A DNA stretch of 64,000 nt from Rhizobiales bacterium 65-79 (GCA_001896885.1 MKRJ01000038.1:102495-166494), one strand, 5' to 3'; numbered from the stretch's first letter, positions 26,749 through 36,242 are shown. The notes: generated by a model not told the origin, from the sequence alone. Numbers and translations are program-made.

Positions 26749-28221
26749 CTACAGATAATCCGCGCCGATCTCCGCGGCGAAACGGCCGGGCTCGCCTTCC
26801 CATACGATGCGCGAATGTTCGAGCACATAGACGCGATCGGCATGAGGCAGCGCGAAGGTGACGTTCTGCTCGCCGAGAAGCACCGTGATCGGCGTCGTCT
26901 GGCGGAGCTTCTCCAGCGCCTTCGATATCTGTTCCAGGATGACCGGCGCGAGACCGAGCGTCGGCTCGTCGAGGATGAGCATATCCGGATTCATCATCAG
27001 CGAGCGGGCGATGGTCAGCATCTGCTGCTCGCCGCCCGATAGTGTCCCGGCCGACTGCTTCTGCCGCGTCTTCAGGATGGGGAAAAGGCTGAACAGCCAC
27101 TCGATGCGTTCCTTCGCCGTCGCCGCGTCGAGATGCTGGCCGCCCATGTCGAGGTTCTCGCGCACGGACATGTCGGTGAAGAGATCGCGCCCCTCGGGCG
27201 ACTGGACGATACCGCCGCGGGCGATCGCGGCGGCCGATTGTCCGGCAAGCGGGCGGCCCTCGCGGTAAATCTCGCCCGAATAGGGCACCATGCCTGAAAT
27301 GGCGTTGAACAGCGTCGTCTTGCCGGCGCCGTTCAGCCCGACCACGGAGACGAACTCGCCCTTGTGCACGTGCAGCGAGACATCCTCCAACGCCTGCGCC
27401 TTGCCGTAGAAGACGTTCAGCTTCTCGACGCGCAGGAACGGCGTGTCGCGGTCGGCGAAGGCGGCTTCCTTGCGCGCCGCCGTCTCCAGTTTGCCGCCGA
27501 GATAGACGCGGCGCACGGTCTCGTCCCGCATCACTTCCTCGACGGTGCCTTCGGCGATGCGCTCCCCGACATACATGGCGAAAACGCGGTCGGCGAGCGC
27601 CGCCACGCTCTTGACGTTGTGGTCGACCAGCAGGATGGCGTGGCCGGAATCGCGCAGTTCCCGGATCAGCCCGGCGAAGGTCTCCGTTTCCTTCGAGGTA
27701 AGCCCGGCGAACGGCTCGTCGACCAGCACGACCTTCGGGTCGCGGGCGATCGCCTTGGCGACCTCCATGCGGCGCAGATCGGCGAAGGGAAGCGTGGCGG
27801 GAAGCCGTTCGAGCACCGGAGTGAGGCCGACACGCTCGGCGATCCGGCGGGCCCGCTCTTCCGTCGTCCTGTCATGGAACAGGTGCAGCAGGCTGTCGGG
27901 CAGGAGTGCGAGCGTGATGTTCTCCAGCACGGTCTGGCGGTGCAGCGGCCGCGAATGCTGGAAGACCATGCCGACGCCGAGCCGCGCGATCCGGTGCGAG
28001 GGCCACCCGGCGACTTCCACGCCGTCGATGCGCACGGAGCCGGCATTGGGCTTCTCGATGCCGACGATCGCCTTCATCGCCGTCGATTTGCCGGAGCCGT
28101 TGGGACCGATCAGGCCCAATATCTCACCGGAATTGACGGTGAAGCCGATATCCTTGACCGCGACCAGGCCGCCGAAGCGCTTGGTGAGGCCGGAAACCTC
28201 GAGCATGGCCGGCGCGTTCAT
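26749..28221 (-). CDS. branched-chain amino acid-type ABC transporter, fused LivG-LivF ATPase
   Basis: A 490-residue protein with two complete ABC ATPase domains. The LivG-like half (about 6-250) has Walker A GPNGSGKST, a weak signature (LPFADLRRMEV) and Walker B VVLVDEPFAGLT. The LivF-like half (about 258-490) has GLNGAGKTT, LSGGEQQMLTIA and MLILDEPTLGLAP. LivG and LivF are normally separate; here one chain supplies both sites. It overlaps the livM-like stop by ATGA. The transporter probably imports amino acids or small carboxylates; the substrate is not known. Confidence 0.9.
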   Translation of the reverse strand: MNAPAMLEVSGLTKRFGGLVAVKDIGFTVNSGEILGLIGPNGSGKSTAMKAIVGIEKPNAGSVRIDGVEVAGWPSHRIARLGVGMVFQHSRPLHRQTVLENITLALLPDSLLHLFHDRTTEERARRIAERVGLTPVLERLPATLPFADLRRMEVAKAIARDPKVVLVDEPFAGLTSKETETFAGLIRELRDSGHAILLVDHNVKSVAALADRVFAMYVGERIAEGTVEEVMRDETVRRVYLGGKLETAARKEAAFADRDTPFLRVEKLNVFYGKAQALEDVSLHVHKGEFVSVVGLNGAGKTTLFNAISGMVPYSGEIYREGRPLAGQSAAAIARGGIVQSPEGRDLFTDMSVRENLDMGGQHLDAATAKERIEWLFSLFPILKTRQKQSAGTLSGGEQQMLTIARSLMMNPDMLILDEPTLGLAPVILEQISKALEKLRQTTPITVLLGEQNVTFALPHADRVYVLEHSRIVWEGEPGRFAAEIGADYL

Positions 28222-29147
28222 TCCGCGCCCCTGAGCCGCGACAACAGGCCGAGGAAGCCGCTCGGGAAGAGCAGCACGACGACGAGCGCTATCGCCGAGA
28301 CGACGAAGGTCGAAAGATCGCCGACCGGCCTCAGCGCCTCGTTGGCCCCGATCAGGAAGACGGCGCCGAGGACGCCGCCGATGATCGTGCGGCGGCCGCC
28401 GATGACCGCGGCGACGATGATCTGCACCGCGACCGTGAGATCGACGAAGGTGCCGACCGAGGCCACGCCGAAATAGAAGACCATCAGCGCGCCAGCGAGA
28501 CCCGAGAAGAAGGCGCTGACGATGAAGGCGGCGAGCTTGTGCTTGCTGACGTTGAAGCCGAGCGCGTTCGTCTGGACGGGATCCTGGCCGCTCGCCTGCA
28601 GGATGAGGCCGATCGGCGAGCGTGACAGGAAATAGAGGATGCCGCCCGATACCGCCATGAAACCGAGCGCCAGCCAATAGTTGGTGTCGGCATTGACGGT
28701 GATGACGTCGGGCACCGTCAGGCCGATCTCGCCGCCCGTCAGTTCGGCGGCGACGACCACGAAATTGCTCAGTATCAGCACCGCGACAAGCGTGATCAGG
28801 CCGAAATAGGGGCCGCGCAGGCGGAGCGCCGGCAGCGCCAGGACAAGGCCGCCGACGATCGCCGCAAGCGTGCCGGCCGCCAGGCAGACGATGATCGGCG
28901 GCTGGTAGAGATTGTCGAGGATGCCCGCCGTATAGGCGCCGACGCCGATCAGGAAGGTCGGGCCGAAATTGACCTCGCCGGCGAAGCCGAAAAGCAGGTC
29001 CCAGGCCATGGCGAAGACGCCGAAATAGAAGGCGACCGTCAGGAGGCCCAGTATGTAGCCGGAGACGAAGAAGGGAAGGATGGCCGTCACCGCCACGACA
29101 AGGGCCGAGATCGCCAGGACCTGCAGCGTGGAAAGGCGCTTTTTCAT
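28218..29147 (-). CDS. branched-chain amino acid-type ABC transporter permease (LivM-like)
   Basis: A 309-residue membrane protein with about nine helices. LivM-type motifs are visible: GFAGEVNFGPTFLIGVGAYTAG, given here in part as NFGPTFLIGVGAY, and the cytoplasmic GGRRTIIGGVLGA loop that contacts the ATPase. It follows the livH-like gene by nine bases and overlaps the fused ATPase gene by four. Confidence 0.9.
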   Translation of the reverse strand: MKKRLSTLQVLAISALVVAVTAILPFFVSGYILGLLTVAFYFGVFAMAWDLLFGFAGEVNFGPTFLIGVGAYTAGILDNLYQPPIIVCLAAGTLAAIVGGLVLALPALRLRGPYFGLITLVAVLILSNFVVVAAELTGGEIGLTVPDVITVNADTNYWLALGFMAVSGGILYFLSRSPIGLILQASGQDPVQTNALGFNVSKHKLAAFIVSAFFSGLAGALMVFYFGVASVGTFVDLTVAVQIIVAAVIGGRRTIIGGVLGAVFLIGANEALRPVGDLSTFVVSAIALVVVLLFPSGFLGLLSRLRGAE

Positions 29148-29156
29148 CGAATCACC

Positions 29157-30032
29157 TCAGCGCCTTCCGAGCAGCCCGCGCGGGCGCAGATACATGACCA
29201 ATATGACGAGGAGCAGCGCCGGGATGGTGCGGTAGGCCGGCGAGATCGTGTAGGCGGTGATCGTCTCCAGATAGCCCACCGCATAGGCGGCGATCAGCGA
29301 CCCGGGCACGCTTCCGAGGCCGCCCAGCACGACGATGGAGAAGGCGCTCGCGGTAAGCGGTCCCGCGCTGTAGGAGGAAACGCCGAGGAACATGCCGAGA
29401 AGCACGCCGGCGACGCCGACGAGCACGCCGTAGATCACCCAGACCGCGATGTAGACGGAAGAGAGCTCCACGCCGAGCAAGGTGACGCCGCGCGGGTTCA
29501 TCGACGCCGCCAGCACCGATTTGCCGGCGCGGGTGCGGTTGACGATGAACCACAGGAGCGCGATGGCGACCCAGCAGATGATCGCCGTGAATATCTCGTT
29601 CGCCGGCGTGCGCACGTTGGCGATGCGGACCACGCCGGCGACGACCGGCAGGACCGACTTGGCGTTGTTGGTGAAGAAATAGGCGATCAGCTCCTGGATC
29701 ATGATGCCCCAGAGCAGCGTCGCCGTCAGGATGAATATCTCCTTCTCCTCCTCGCGTATGCGGGCGGAAAGCTGCAGCGGCCGGACCACGACGTGATAGG
29801 TCACCAGCGTCAGGACGATGCCCGTCAGCACGCCGAAGGCGGCGCCCAGATAGGCGCCGGCACCGAGTTCGCTGTTGAGCGCCCAGGCGCCCACGGCGGC
29901 CGCGACCATCAGCGCCCCGTGCGACAGGTTCAGGACGCCGGAAACGCCGAAGATCAGCGTGAAACCGGTTGCGCCGAGCGCGTATAGGGAGCTGATCGCA
30001 AAGCCGTCGATCAGTATCTGCCAGAAGAGCAT
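29157..30032 (-). CDS. branched-chain amino acid-type ABC transporter permease (LivH-like)
   Basis: A 291-residue inner-membrane permease with eight or so helices. Family marks are GATGFTLIFGVSGVLNLSHGA, shown by VLNLSHGALMVAAAVG, and the ATPase-contact loop VVLGGLGSVPGSL near the C-terminus. Second gene of the operon after the binding-protein gene, from which it is separated by a GC-rich hairpin. Confidence 0.9.
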   Translation of the reverse strand: MLFWQILIDGFAISSLYALGATGFTLIFGVSGVLNLSHGALMVAAAVGAWALNSELGAGAYLGAAFGVLTGIVLTLVTYHVVVRPLQLSARIREEEKEIFILTATLLWGIMIQELIAYFFTNNAKSVLPVVAGVVRIANVRTPANEIFTAIICWVAIALLWFIVNRTRAGKSVLAASMNPRGVTLLGVELSSVYIAVWVIYGVLVGVAGVLLGMFLGVSSYSAGPLTASAFSIVVLGGLGSVPGSLIAAYAVGYLETITAYTISPAYRTIPALLLVILVMYLRPRGLLGRR

Positions 30033-30074
30033 CGGTCAGGCTCCATGCTGGTAGGGGTATCGGCGGGTGATAAA

Positions 30075-30096
30075 GCCCCCGGCGGATGCCGGGGGC
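30075..30096 (-). terminator. intra-operon hairpin between binding-protein and permease genes
   Basis: GCCCCCGGC / GCCGGGGGC form a perfect 9-bp stem around GGAT, followed on the reverse strand by TTTATC. It lies 9 bases after the binding-protein stop and 43 before the livH-like start. It probably causes partial termination or protects the upstream mRNA, giving more binding protein than permease. Confidence 0.65.
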
Positions 30097-30104
30097 CGTG
30101 GATA

Positions 30105-31361
30105 TTACTGGCTGGAGCTCACCTTGATGAAGGAGGGGAATTTCAATTTCCCCTTGGCGAGGTCCTTCGGCCACAGATTGACCTGCTTGCCGTCCTGCCA
30201 CTGCAGGAAAAGCCCGGTGATGAGGCCCTTGCCGGTCTTCAGGCCATGGACGTGCGGATCGCCCTTGCCCTTGAACTGGATGCGGCCGATCGTGCCGACA
30301 TAGTCCGTCTTCTCGAGAGCGGCGACCAGCTTGTCACTGTTGGTCGAGCCGGCGCGCTTGATTGCGTCGGTGAGATAATAGACTTCGTCATAGGCCGTGT
30401 AGCCGGCGTAGGACGGGTCGTTGCCGAACTTGTCGTGGAAGGCCTTCACGAAAGGCAGCGTCTTTTCGGTCGTGGCCACGCCGGGTCCGGAAACCGCCTG
30501 GAACAGGACGCCGTCGGCGGCGCCGTTGGTATCTTTCCAGAAGGTCGAGTTGGTCGCCTGCGACGCGACGCCGAACATCGGGATCGGCACCTGCTGGCTC
30601 TTCCACTGCACTGTCGGCTGCGTGCCGACATGCGAGATGCCGGTGATGATGACATCCGGCTTCTTGGCCTCGATCTGGTTGAAGATCGGCGTGAAATCCG
30701 TGGTGTCGGGCGAGAAGCGGATATGGTCGACCACCTTGAGCCCGATCTTGGGCAGGCATTTCTCGTAGCCGGCGTCGAGCGGCGTCGTCCAGGCGGCGTC
30801 CTCGCTCATGATGACGGCCGTCTTCATCTTCAACCCGTCGACAAGGATGTCCTTGCCCGCGTCGCAGACCAGGCCGGAGAGAGCGCCCGAAGTCAGATAG
30901 CCGTGAAAGGTGTATTTCATCGCGTCGTAGTTCTTGGCGATGTTCTCCGTGATCACGTCGGAAGCCGCTCCCGGCGTCACCATGACGGTCTTCAGCCGCG
31001 CCGCCCACGGCTCGAGCGCCAGCACGACCTCGCTGACATAGCTGGCGATGACCGCGTTCACGTGGTCCTGGCTGACCGCCCGCTGGAAGGCGCGCACCGA
31101 TTCGGCGGCGGAGGAATGGTTGTCGTAGGAAACGATCTCGACCTTGCGTCCGTCGACGCCGCCCTTGGCGTTGATTTCTTCAGCGGCGAGTTGCGCCGCC
31201 TGGGGAATCGACGAACCGGCGACGGACTGTGCCTCCGCGATCACGCCGATCTTGATCGGTCCCTTGTCCTGCGCTTGCGCGCCCGTGCCGGCCGACAGCG
31301 CCAGGACCGCCGCACCGGCGCACAGAACGCCGCCGCGGACAAGCTTATCCCATGGTTTCAT
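30105..31361 (-). CDS. ABC transporter substrate-binding protein, LivJ/LivK type
   Basis: A 418-residue periplasmic type I binding protein with a signal peptide (about 1-31, ending GAQA). The mature part begins GPIKIGVIAEAQSVAG and has the ligand-lobe marks AAEEINAKGGVDGRKVE and VMVTPGAASDVITE. There is one Cys pair (LVCDAGKD and YEKCLPKIG). It heads the operon with the two permeases and fused ATPase downstream. The ligand cannot be told from sequence alone. Confidence 0.9.
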   Translation of the reverse strand: MKPWDKLVRGGVLCAGAAVLALSAGTGAQAQDKGPIKIGVIAEAQSVAGSSIPQAAQLAAEEINAKGGVDGRKVEIVSYDNHSSAAESVRAFQRAVSQDHVNAVIASYVSEVVLALEPWAARLKTVMVTPGAASDVITENIAKNYDAMKYTFHGYLTSGALSGLVCDAGKDILVDGLKMKTAVIMSEDAAWTTPLDAGYEKCLPKIGLKVVDHIRFSPDTTDFTPIFNQIEAKKPDVIITGISHVGTQPTVQWKSQQVPIPMFGVASQATNSTFWKDTNGAADGVLFQAVSGPGVATTEKTLPFVKAFHDKFGNDPSYAGYTAYDEVYYLTDAIKRAGSTNSDKLVAALEKTDYVGTIGRIQFKGKGDPHVHGLKTGKGLITGLFLQWQDGKQVNLWPKDLAKGKLKFPSFIKVSSSQ

Positions 31362-31485
31362 TATCTATCCTCCCTGGTTCGCTCCGGCCCTCCCGGTCGA
31401 AGCTTCGACTGAACCTTAAGCCTTCATCGGCTGACGACAAGGTTTAATTGACATCGGCGCCGATTGATTGCCTCCCTTCGTCGCC

Positions 31486-32526
31486 TCACCCTCCCCGGCG
31501 AAGACGCTCGAAGATGCGCGGTATGGCGATGACCGCGATGAGCAGCGCGCCCGTATAGACGCTGACGACCTGTCCGGGGATGTTGTTGAGGGACATGCCG
31601 AAGGTGACGAGGCCGAGGACGAGCACGGCGAGGAAGACACCCAGGATGGAGCCGACGCCGCCGGCGATGGAGACGCCGCCCAGGATCACCATGGTGACGA
31701 TGTCGAGTTCCCAGCCGAAGGCCATGTTGGAACGCATCGAGCCCAGCCGGGCGGCAAGCAGCGCGCCGCCAAGCCCTGAAAGCGCCCCGGAAAGGACGAA
31801 GAGGATGAAGCGCAGCCGGTCGACCGGAATGCCCGAAAAGCGTGCGGCGACGGGATTGGAGCCTATGGCGAAAAGCTGCCGGCCGACGGCGGTCTTGTGC
31901 AGCACGATGCCGAAGATCGCCGCGAGCACCAGGAAGATCAGGAAGGAAAGCGGCACGGGCGGGATGAAAAGCCAGCGGATGCCGGTCTTGACGAAGGGGA
32001 TGAAGTAATTCTGGCCGAGATTGAGGAAACCCTGCGGATAGTGCGTCAGCGCCTGATCGCCCAGGATCACCTGGGTCAGGCCGCGGAAAAGCGACATCGT
32101 GCCGATGGTGACGACGATGGAGGGCAGCCGGACACAGGTGACCAGGAACCCGTTGAAGACGCCGCAGAGAATTCCGACCCCGATGCCCACAGCGAAAAGC
32201 ACGGGCGCGCCGAAGCCCGCTTCGGCCGCATAGCCGATCACCATCGCCGCGAGCGCGATGATCGCCGCGACCGACAGGTCGATGTCGCGCACCAGGATCA
32301 GGAGCGCCATGGCGAGCGCGATGATCGCTTTCTCCGAGAAGTTCGAGGTCGCATCGGCGAGATTGTAGACATCGAGGAAATAGGGCGAGACGATCGCGTT
32401 CACCGCCACCGTCAGCACCAGCAGGATAAGGAGGATCACGTCCCAGCGCAGCAATGTCGCGCCAAGCCTCCGGGGCGCCCGGTCGAGCACCGCATAGCGT
32501 TCTTCCGTGGGAAGCGGCGTGCTCAT
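31486..32526 (-). CDS. sugar ABC transporter permease (RhaQ/RbsC type)
   Basis: A 346-residue inner-membrane permease of the ribose/rhamnose/AI-2 class with about nine helices. The core motif is LILVRDIDLSVAAIIALAAM and the ATPase-contact loop is GGVSIAGGVGSILGV. Its ATG overlaps the stop of the second permease gene by four bases. Last gene of the sugar transporter operon. The 124-base gap to the next operon (31362-31485) shows nothing distinctive. Confidence 0.88.
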   Translation of the reverse strand: MSTPLPTEERYAVLDRAPRRLGATLLRWDVILLILLVLTVAVNAIVSPYFLDVYNLADATSNFSEKAIIALAMALLILVRDIDLSVAAIIALAAMVIGYAAEAGFGAPVLFAVGIGVGILCGVFNGFLVTCVRLPSIVVTIGTMSLFRGLTQVILGDQALTHYPQGFLNLGQNYFIPFVKTGIRWLFIPPVPLSFLIFLVLAAIFGIVLHKTAVGRQLFAIGSNPVAARFSGIPVDRLRFILFVLSGALSGLGGALLAARLGSMRSNMAFGWELDIVTMVILGGVSIAGGVGSILGVFLAVLVLGLVTFGMSLNNIPGQVVSVYTGALLIAVIAIPRIFERLRRGG

Positions 32527-33515
32527 GGGCGGGCACGGCCAAGCCGCCTCGCTTCGGGCAGGATGAGCTTGTCGGGCCGCCGCTCGGCGCGCGCGTTGAT
32601 GACGACGGCGGCGAGGATCACCGCGCCGGAGATCGCCATCTGCCAGAAGGGCGTGATCTGCAGCACCGGCAGGGCGGTGTTGACGATGCCCAGGAAGAGC
32701 GCGCCGAGCAGCGCACCCGGCACCGTGCCGACGCCGCCGCCGATCGACACGCCGCCGATCACGCAGGCGGCGATGACGGTCAGCTCATAGCCGTTGGCGA
32801 TCTCCGAATAGGCGACGCCGTATCGCGCCACCCACAGATAGCCGCAAAGGCCCGAGACCGCGCCGGAGATCGAATAGGCGAGGAATTCCTGCCAGCCCTG
32901 GTCGATGCCGCAATAGCGCGCCGCGATCGGATTGCCGCCGACGGCATAGAAACCTCGGCCGGTGCGGGTGAGGCTCAGGAACACCCAGAAAAGGATGGAG
33001 ACGACGATGGCGATCCAGATCGGCGTCGTCACGCCGAGGAAGACATCCTTCGGGAAGGCCTGGAAGGAAACGCCCATTTCCGAGGCGTTCACCTGGTCGC
33101 CTCCCGCGATGATGATGATCATGCCGCGATAGACGGCGAGCGTGCCGAGCGTCACCACGATGGATGGGATGCCGAGTACGGCGACGAGCGCGCCGTTCAC
33201 CATGCCGAGCACGAGGCCGGACAGGACGCCGGCGAGGATCATCAGGACGAGAGGCACGCCCGGATAGTACTGGCTGACCAGCGCGGCGAGGAAACCGGAG
33301 AGCGCGAGGTTCGCCGCCACCGAAAGATCGATGCCGCGCGTCAGGATAACCACCATCTGCGCCAGCGCCATCATGAACAGCACCGACGTCTCGGTCAGCA
33401 TGTCGGAGAGATTGTCCCACTCTACGAAGACGGGCTGATAGATGCCGATCAAGGCGATGCCGGCGGCGAGCACGACGGCGAGGATGAACTCGCGCGATTT
33501 CAGGAGCGCGCTCAC
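32523..33515 (-). CDS. sugar ABC transporter permease (RhaP/RbsC type)
   Basis: A 330-residue permease related to its neighbour. It has MVVILTRGIDLSVAANLALS and GGVSIGGGVGTVPGALLG, the same two landmarks as the other permease. The start is a GTG at 33515 that overlaps the ATPase gene stop (GTGA), so it is translationally coupled; a longer frame upstream is the ATPase gene in shadow. Confidence 0.88.
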   Translation of the reverse strand: MSALLKSREFILAVVLAAGIALIGIYQPVFVEWDNLSDMLTETSVLFMMALAQMVVILTRGIDLSVAANLALSGFLAALVSQYYPGVPLVLMILAGVLSGLVLGMVNGALVAVLGIPSIVVTLGTLAVYRGMIIIIAGGDQVNASEMGVSFQAFPKDVFLGVTTPIWIAIVVSILFWVFLSLTRTGRGFYAVGGNPIAARYCGIDQGWQEFLAYSISGAVSGLCGYLWVARYGVAYSEIANGYELTVIAACVIGGVSIGGGVGTVPGALLGALFLGIVNTALPVLQITPFWQMAISGAVILAAVVINARAERRPDKLILPEARRLGRARP

Positions 33516-35014
33516 GCCGCTTCCTTCCGCGCGCCGGTCGCGGCGCCGACGATTTCCTCCGCGCTCCATCGGCTGCGGCGGAATTCCTCGACCATGCGCC
33601 CCTCCTTCATGACGATGACGCGGTCCGCCAGCCCCATCACCTCCGGCAGTTCGGAGGAGATCAGGACGACGGCGAGCCCGTCTTCGGCGAGTTCGCCGAT
33701 GAAGTCGTGCACGGCCGCCTTGGAGCCGATGTCGATGCCCTTGGTCGGCTCGTCCAGGATGATCACCTTCGGCCGGGTCGCCAGCCATTTGGCGATCACG
33801 ACTTTCTGCTGGTTGCCGCCGGAAAGTTCGGCGAGCCGCTGTTCCCAGTTGGCCGCCTTGATCGCCAGCCGCCGGCCGAAGCGTCGCGTCTCCTCCTTTT
33901 CGGCCGCACGGGACAGGAAGAGGCCGCGCACATATTTATGGAGATTGGCCAGCGTGACGTTCTCGCGGATGCCGAGCGGCAGCACGGCGCCCTGGTCCTG
34001 CCGGTCTTCCGGTACATAGGCGATGCCGGCGCGGATCGCGTCCGAGGGCGAGCGGATCGAGAGCGGCTTGCCGTCGAGAAGGACGCGGCCGCGCGTCGTC
34101 GGGGTGATGCCGAAGAGACCCTGCATGGCTTCCGTGCGCCCGGCGCCGACGAGCCCGTAGAAACCGAGAATCTCGCCCTTGCGCAGATCGAAGGATATGT
34201 CGGCATATTCGGTGGCGTTGGAGAGCCCGTCGACTGAAAGCACAACCTCGCCGATCGGCACGTCGCGCTTGGGGAAGACCTGGTCGACCGGCCGTCCGAC
34301 CATCATCCGCACCAGTTCCGCCTCGGTGACCGAGGCGATCGGCCCCTCGCCCACCTTCTCGCCATCGCGCAGGCACACGAAATCATCGGCGATCCGGAAG
34401 ATCTCATCGAATTTGTGGCTGATGAAGACGATGGCGCGGCCTTCCGCCTTGAGCTGCGCCACGATGCGGAAGAGATCGTCGATCTCATTGGCCGAAAGCG
34501 CCGCGGTCGGCTCGTCCATGATGACCACCTGCGCTTCGTGGGAGAGCGCGCGGGCGATCTCGACCAGATGCTTCTGCGCCACCGAAAGGCGCTTCAGCGG
34601 CAGGCCGGACGGGATCGGCGCGTCGATGCGTTTCAGCAGCTCCGCCGCCCTCTCGCGCATTTCGTGCCAGTTGACGAGATTGCCCGAGGCGGTGGGCATG
34701 TGGCCCATGAAGATGTTCTCGGCGACGGAGAGTTCGTCGAACATCACCGTCTCCTGGTGGATGGCGGCGATGCCGGCCGCCCAGGCATCGCGCGGCGAGA
34801 AGAATTCGCGTCGCTCGCCGCGTACCGTGACTTCACCTTCGTCCGGCCGGTAGATACCGGTCAGCACCTTGACGATGGTGGACTTGCCGGCGCCGTTCTC
34901 GCCGACAATGGCCGTCACGCGTCCGGCCTCGAGCGCCAGCGTGATGCCGCGCAGCGCGCGCACGCCAGGAAAGCTCTTGGACACGCCGGAGAGGGTGAGG
35001 ATGGGATCAGGCAC
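33512..35014 (-). CDS. sugar ABC transporter ATP-binding protein, double domain (RhaT/RbsA type)
   Basis: A 500-residue protein with two ABC domains, as usual for this class. Domain 1 has Walker A GENGAGKST and signature LSVAQKHLVEIARAL (LSGGQ replaced, common in these proteins), Walker B VVIMDEPTAAL. Domain 2 has an altered Walker A (FYGLVGAGRTEAM), signature LSGGNQQKVVIAKWL and VIILDEPTKGID. The start appears to be GTG at 35014. Separated from the binding-protein gene by a palindromic repeat. Confidence 0.92.
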   Translation of the reverse strand: MPDPILTLSGVSKSFPGVRALRGITLALEAGRVTAIVGENGAGKSTIVKVLTGIYRPDEGEVTVRGERREFFSPRDAWAAGIAAIHQETVMFDELSVAENIFMGHMPTASGNLVNWHEMRERAAELLKRIDAPIPSGLPLKRLSVAQKHLVEIARALSHEAQVVIMDEPTAALSANEIDDLFRIVAQLKAEGRAIVFISHKFDEIFRIADDFVCLRDGEKVGEGPIASVTEAELVRMMVGRPVDQVFPKRDVPIGEVVLSVDGLSNATEYADISFDLRKGEILGFYGLVGAGRTEAMQGLFGITPTTRGRVLLDGKPLSIRSPSDAIRAGIAYVPEDRQDQGAVLPLGIRENVTLANLHKYVRGLFLSRAAEKEETRRFGRRLAIKAANWEQRLAELSGGNQQKVVIAKWLATRPKVIILDEPTKGIDIGSKAAVHDFIGELAEDGLAVVLISSELPEVMGLADRVIVMKEGRMVEEFRRSRWSAEEIVGAATGARKEAA

Positions 35015-35075
35015 GGTTTTCCGGTGCGTCAGTCAGAGGGGTCATGCGGATCCAGAAGCTGATCGGGAGCAGTCT

Positions 35076-35210
35076 GACCCCCACTCCGGTTTGCTTCGCA
35101 AACACCTCTCCCCCTCAAAAGGGGAGAGGAAAGCCAGCCGCCAGTTTGCGCCCTTCCTCTCCCCCCTCGATCGGGGGAGAGGTGTCCGCGAAGCGGACGG
35201 AGTGGGGGTC
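35076..35210. repeat. palindromic intergenic repeat, family B (copy 2)
   Basis: Outer arms GACCCCCACTCCGG... (35076-35116) and ...CGGAGTGGGGGTC (35171-35210) enclose two inner CTCTCCCCC/GGGGGAGAG hairpins. The element fills most of the 211-base gap between the sugar-binding-protein gene and the ATPase gene of the same operon, so it will be transcribed and could act as an mRNA processing or partial termination site. Confidence 0.7.
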
Positions 35211-35225
35211 GAAGATCAGTCGGGT

Positions 35226-36242
35226 TCAGAATATCTTCGCGTATTCCTCGACGTTGCTCTTGTCGAAGACGAAGGGCTCGCCCATGATGCATTCTCCGTC
35301 CTTGCCGACGGTGGTCTCGCCCTTCTTGCCCATCGACAGTTTGGAGCCTTCCGTCGTCGGCTTGCCGGTGAGGATGTCGTTCATGATGTAGGTCGAGGAA
35401 TAGCCGTAATCGACCGGATTCCAGATCGCGAACGTATCGCAGGCGCCTTTCAGCACGTAGTCCTTCATTTCCGACGGCAGGCCGAGGCCGGTGATGTAGA
35501 CCTTACCGATCAGGCCGCCGTCGACGATCGCCTTGGCGCCGGCGCGGATGCCGATCGTCGTCGGCGAGATGACGCCTTTGAGATTCGGATGCGCCTTCAC
35601 CAGGCCCTGCATCTCGCGGTAGCTCTTGTCGTCCTGGTCGTCGCCGTAGACCGTCGCCACCAGCGGCATGTCCTTGTATTTCGGGTCCTTCCATTCCTCC
35701 TTCATGGCCGCGATCCAGGCGTTCTGGTTGGTCATGGTGGAGGCGGCCGACAGGATCGCGACCTCACCCTTGTAGTTCAGCGTCTTGCCGATCATCTGCA
35801 CTTGCTTGGCGCCGATGAGCGGCGTCGAGGAAGCGGAGAGATGGACGATGCGGCCGGCGGGCGCGATGGCCGAATCGAAGCTCATCACCTTGATGCCGCG
35901 TTGCATGGCCTTCTTGCCGACCGGCACCAGCGCGTTCGCGTCGTTGGCGGAAACGATGATGCCGTCGACATGCTGCGCGATCTGCGCGTCGATGACGGCG
36001 ATCTGGTCTTCCGCCGTCGGCTTGGCCGAGGCGGTGTAGATGATCTCGATGCCGCCGATCTCGGCCGCAGCCTTCTTTGCACCGTTGGCGCAGGCGTCGA
36101 AATAGCTGTTGCCGAGATTCTTGACGATCATGGCGATGCGCTTGTCGGCCGCCAGGGCCCGTTTCGTCAGGATAGCCGGCGCCGCCGCGGCGAAGGTCGC
36201 CCCGGCGCCGAGCTTGAGCACGGTACGGCGTGTGGTCTTCAT
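35226..36242 (-). CDS. sugar ABC transporter substrate-binding protein (RhaS/LsrB type), Tat-exported
   Basis: A 338-residue periplasmic binding protein. The signal has a twin-arginine motif (TTRRTVLKLGAG), so it should be exported folded by Tat. The mature part resembles rhamnose-binding RhaS and AI-2-binding LsrB: KNLGNSYFDACANGAKKAA, VYGDDQDDKSYREMQGL, SPTTIGI and TGLGLPSEMKDYV. The ATG at 36242 follows GGGAGGATTTTTGCC. No rhamnose kinase, mutarotase or isomerase genes accompany it, so the sugar remains uncertain. Confidence 0.88.
   Translation of the reverse strand: MKTTRRTVLKLGAGATFAAAAPAILTKRALAADKRIAMIVKNLGNSYFDACANGAKKAAAEIGGIEIIYTASAKPTAEDQIAVIDAQIAQHVDGIIVSANDANALVPVGKKAMQRGIKVMSFDSAIAPAGRIVHLSASSTPLIGAKQVQMIGKTLNYKGEVAILSAASTMTNQNAWIAAMKEEWKDPKYKDMPLVATVYGDDQDDKSYREMQGLVKAHPNLKGVISPTTIGIRAGAKAIVDGGLIGKVYITGLGLPSEMKDYVLKGACDTFAIWNPVDYGYSSTYIMNDILTGKPTTEGSKLSMGKKGETTVGKDGECIMGEPFVFDKSNVEEYAKIF

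Noticed and set aside
27364..28476. 370-codon plus-strand frame across the fused ATPase gene
   Set aside because: Shadow frame; the minus strand carries both sets of Walker and signature motifs.
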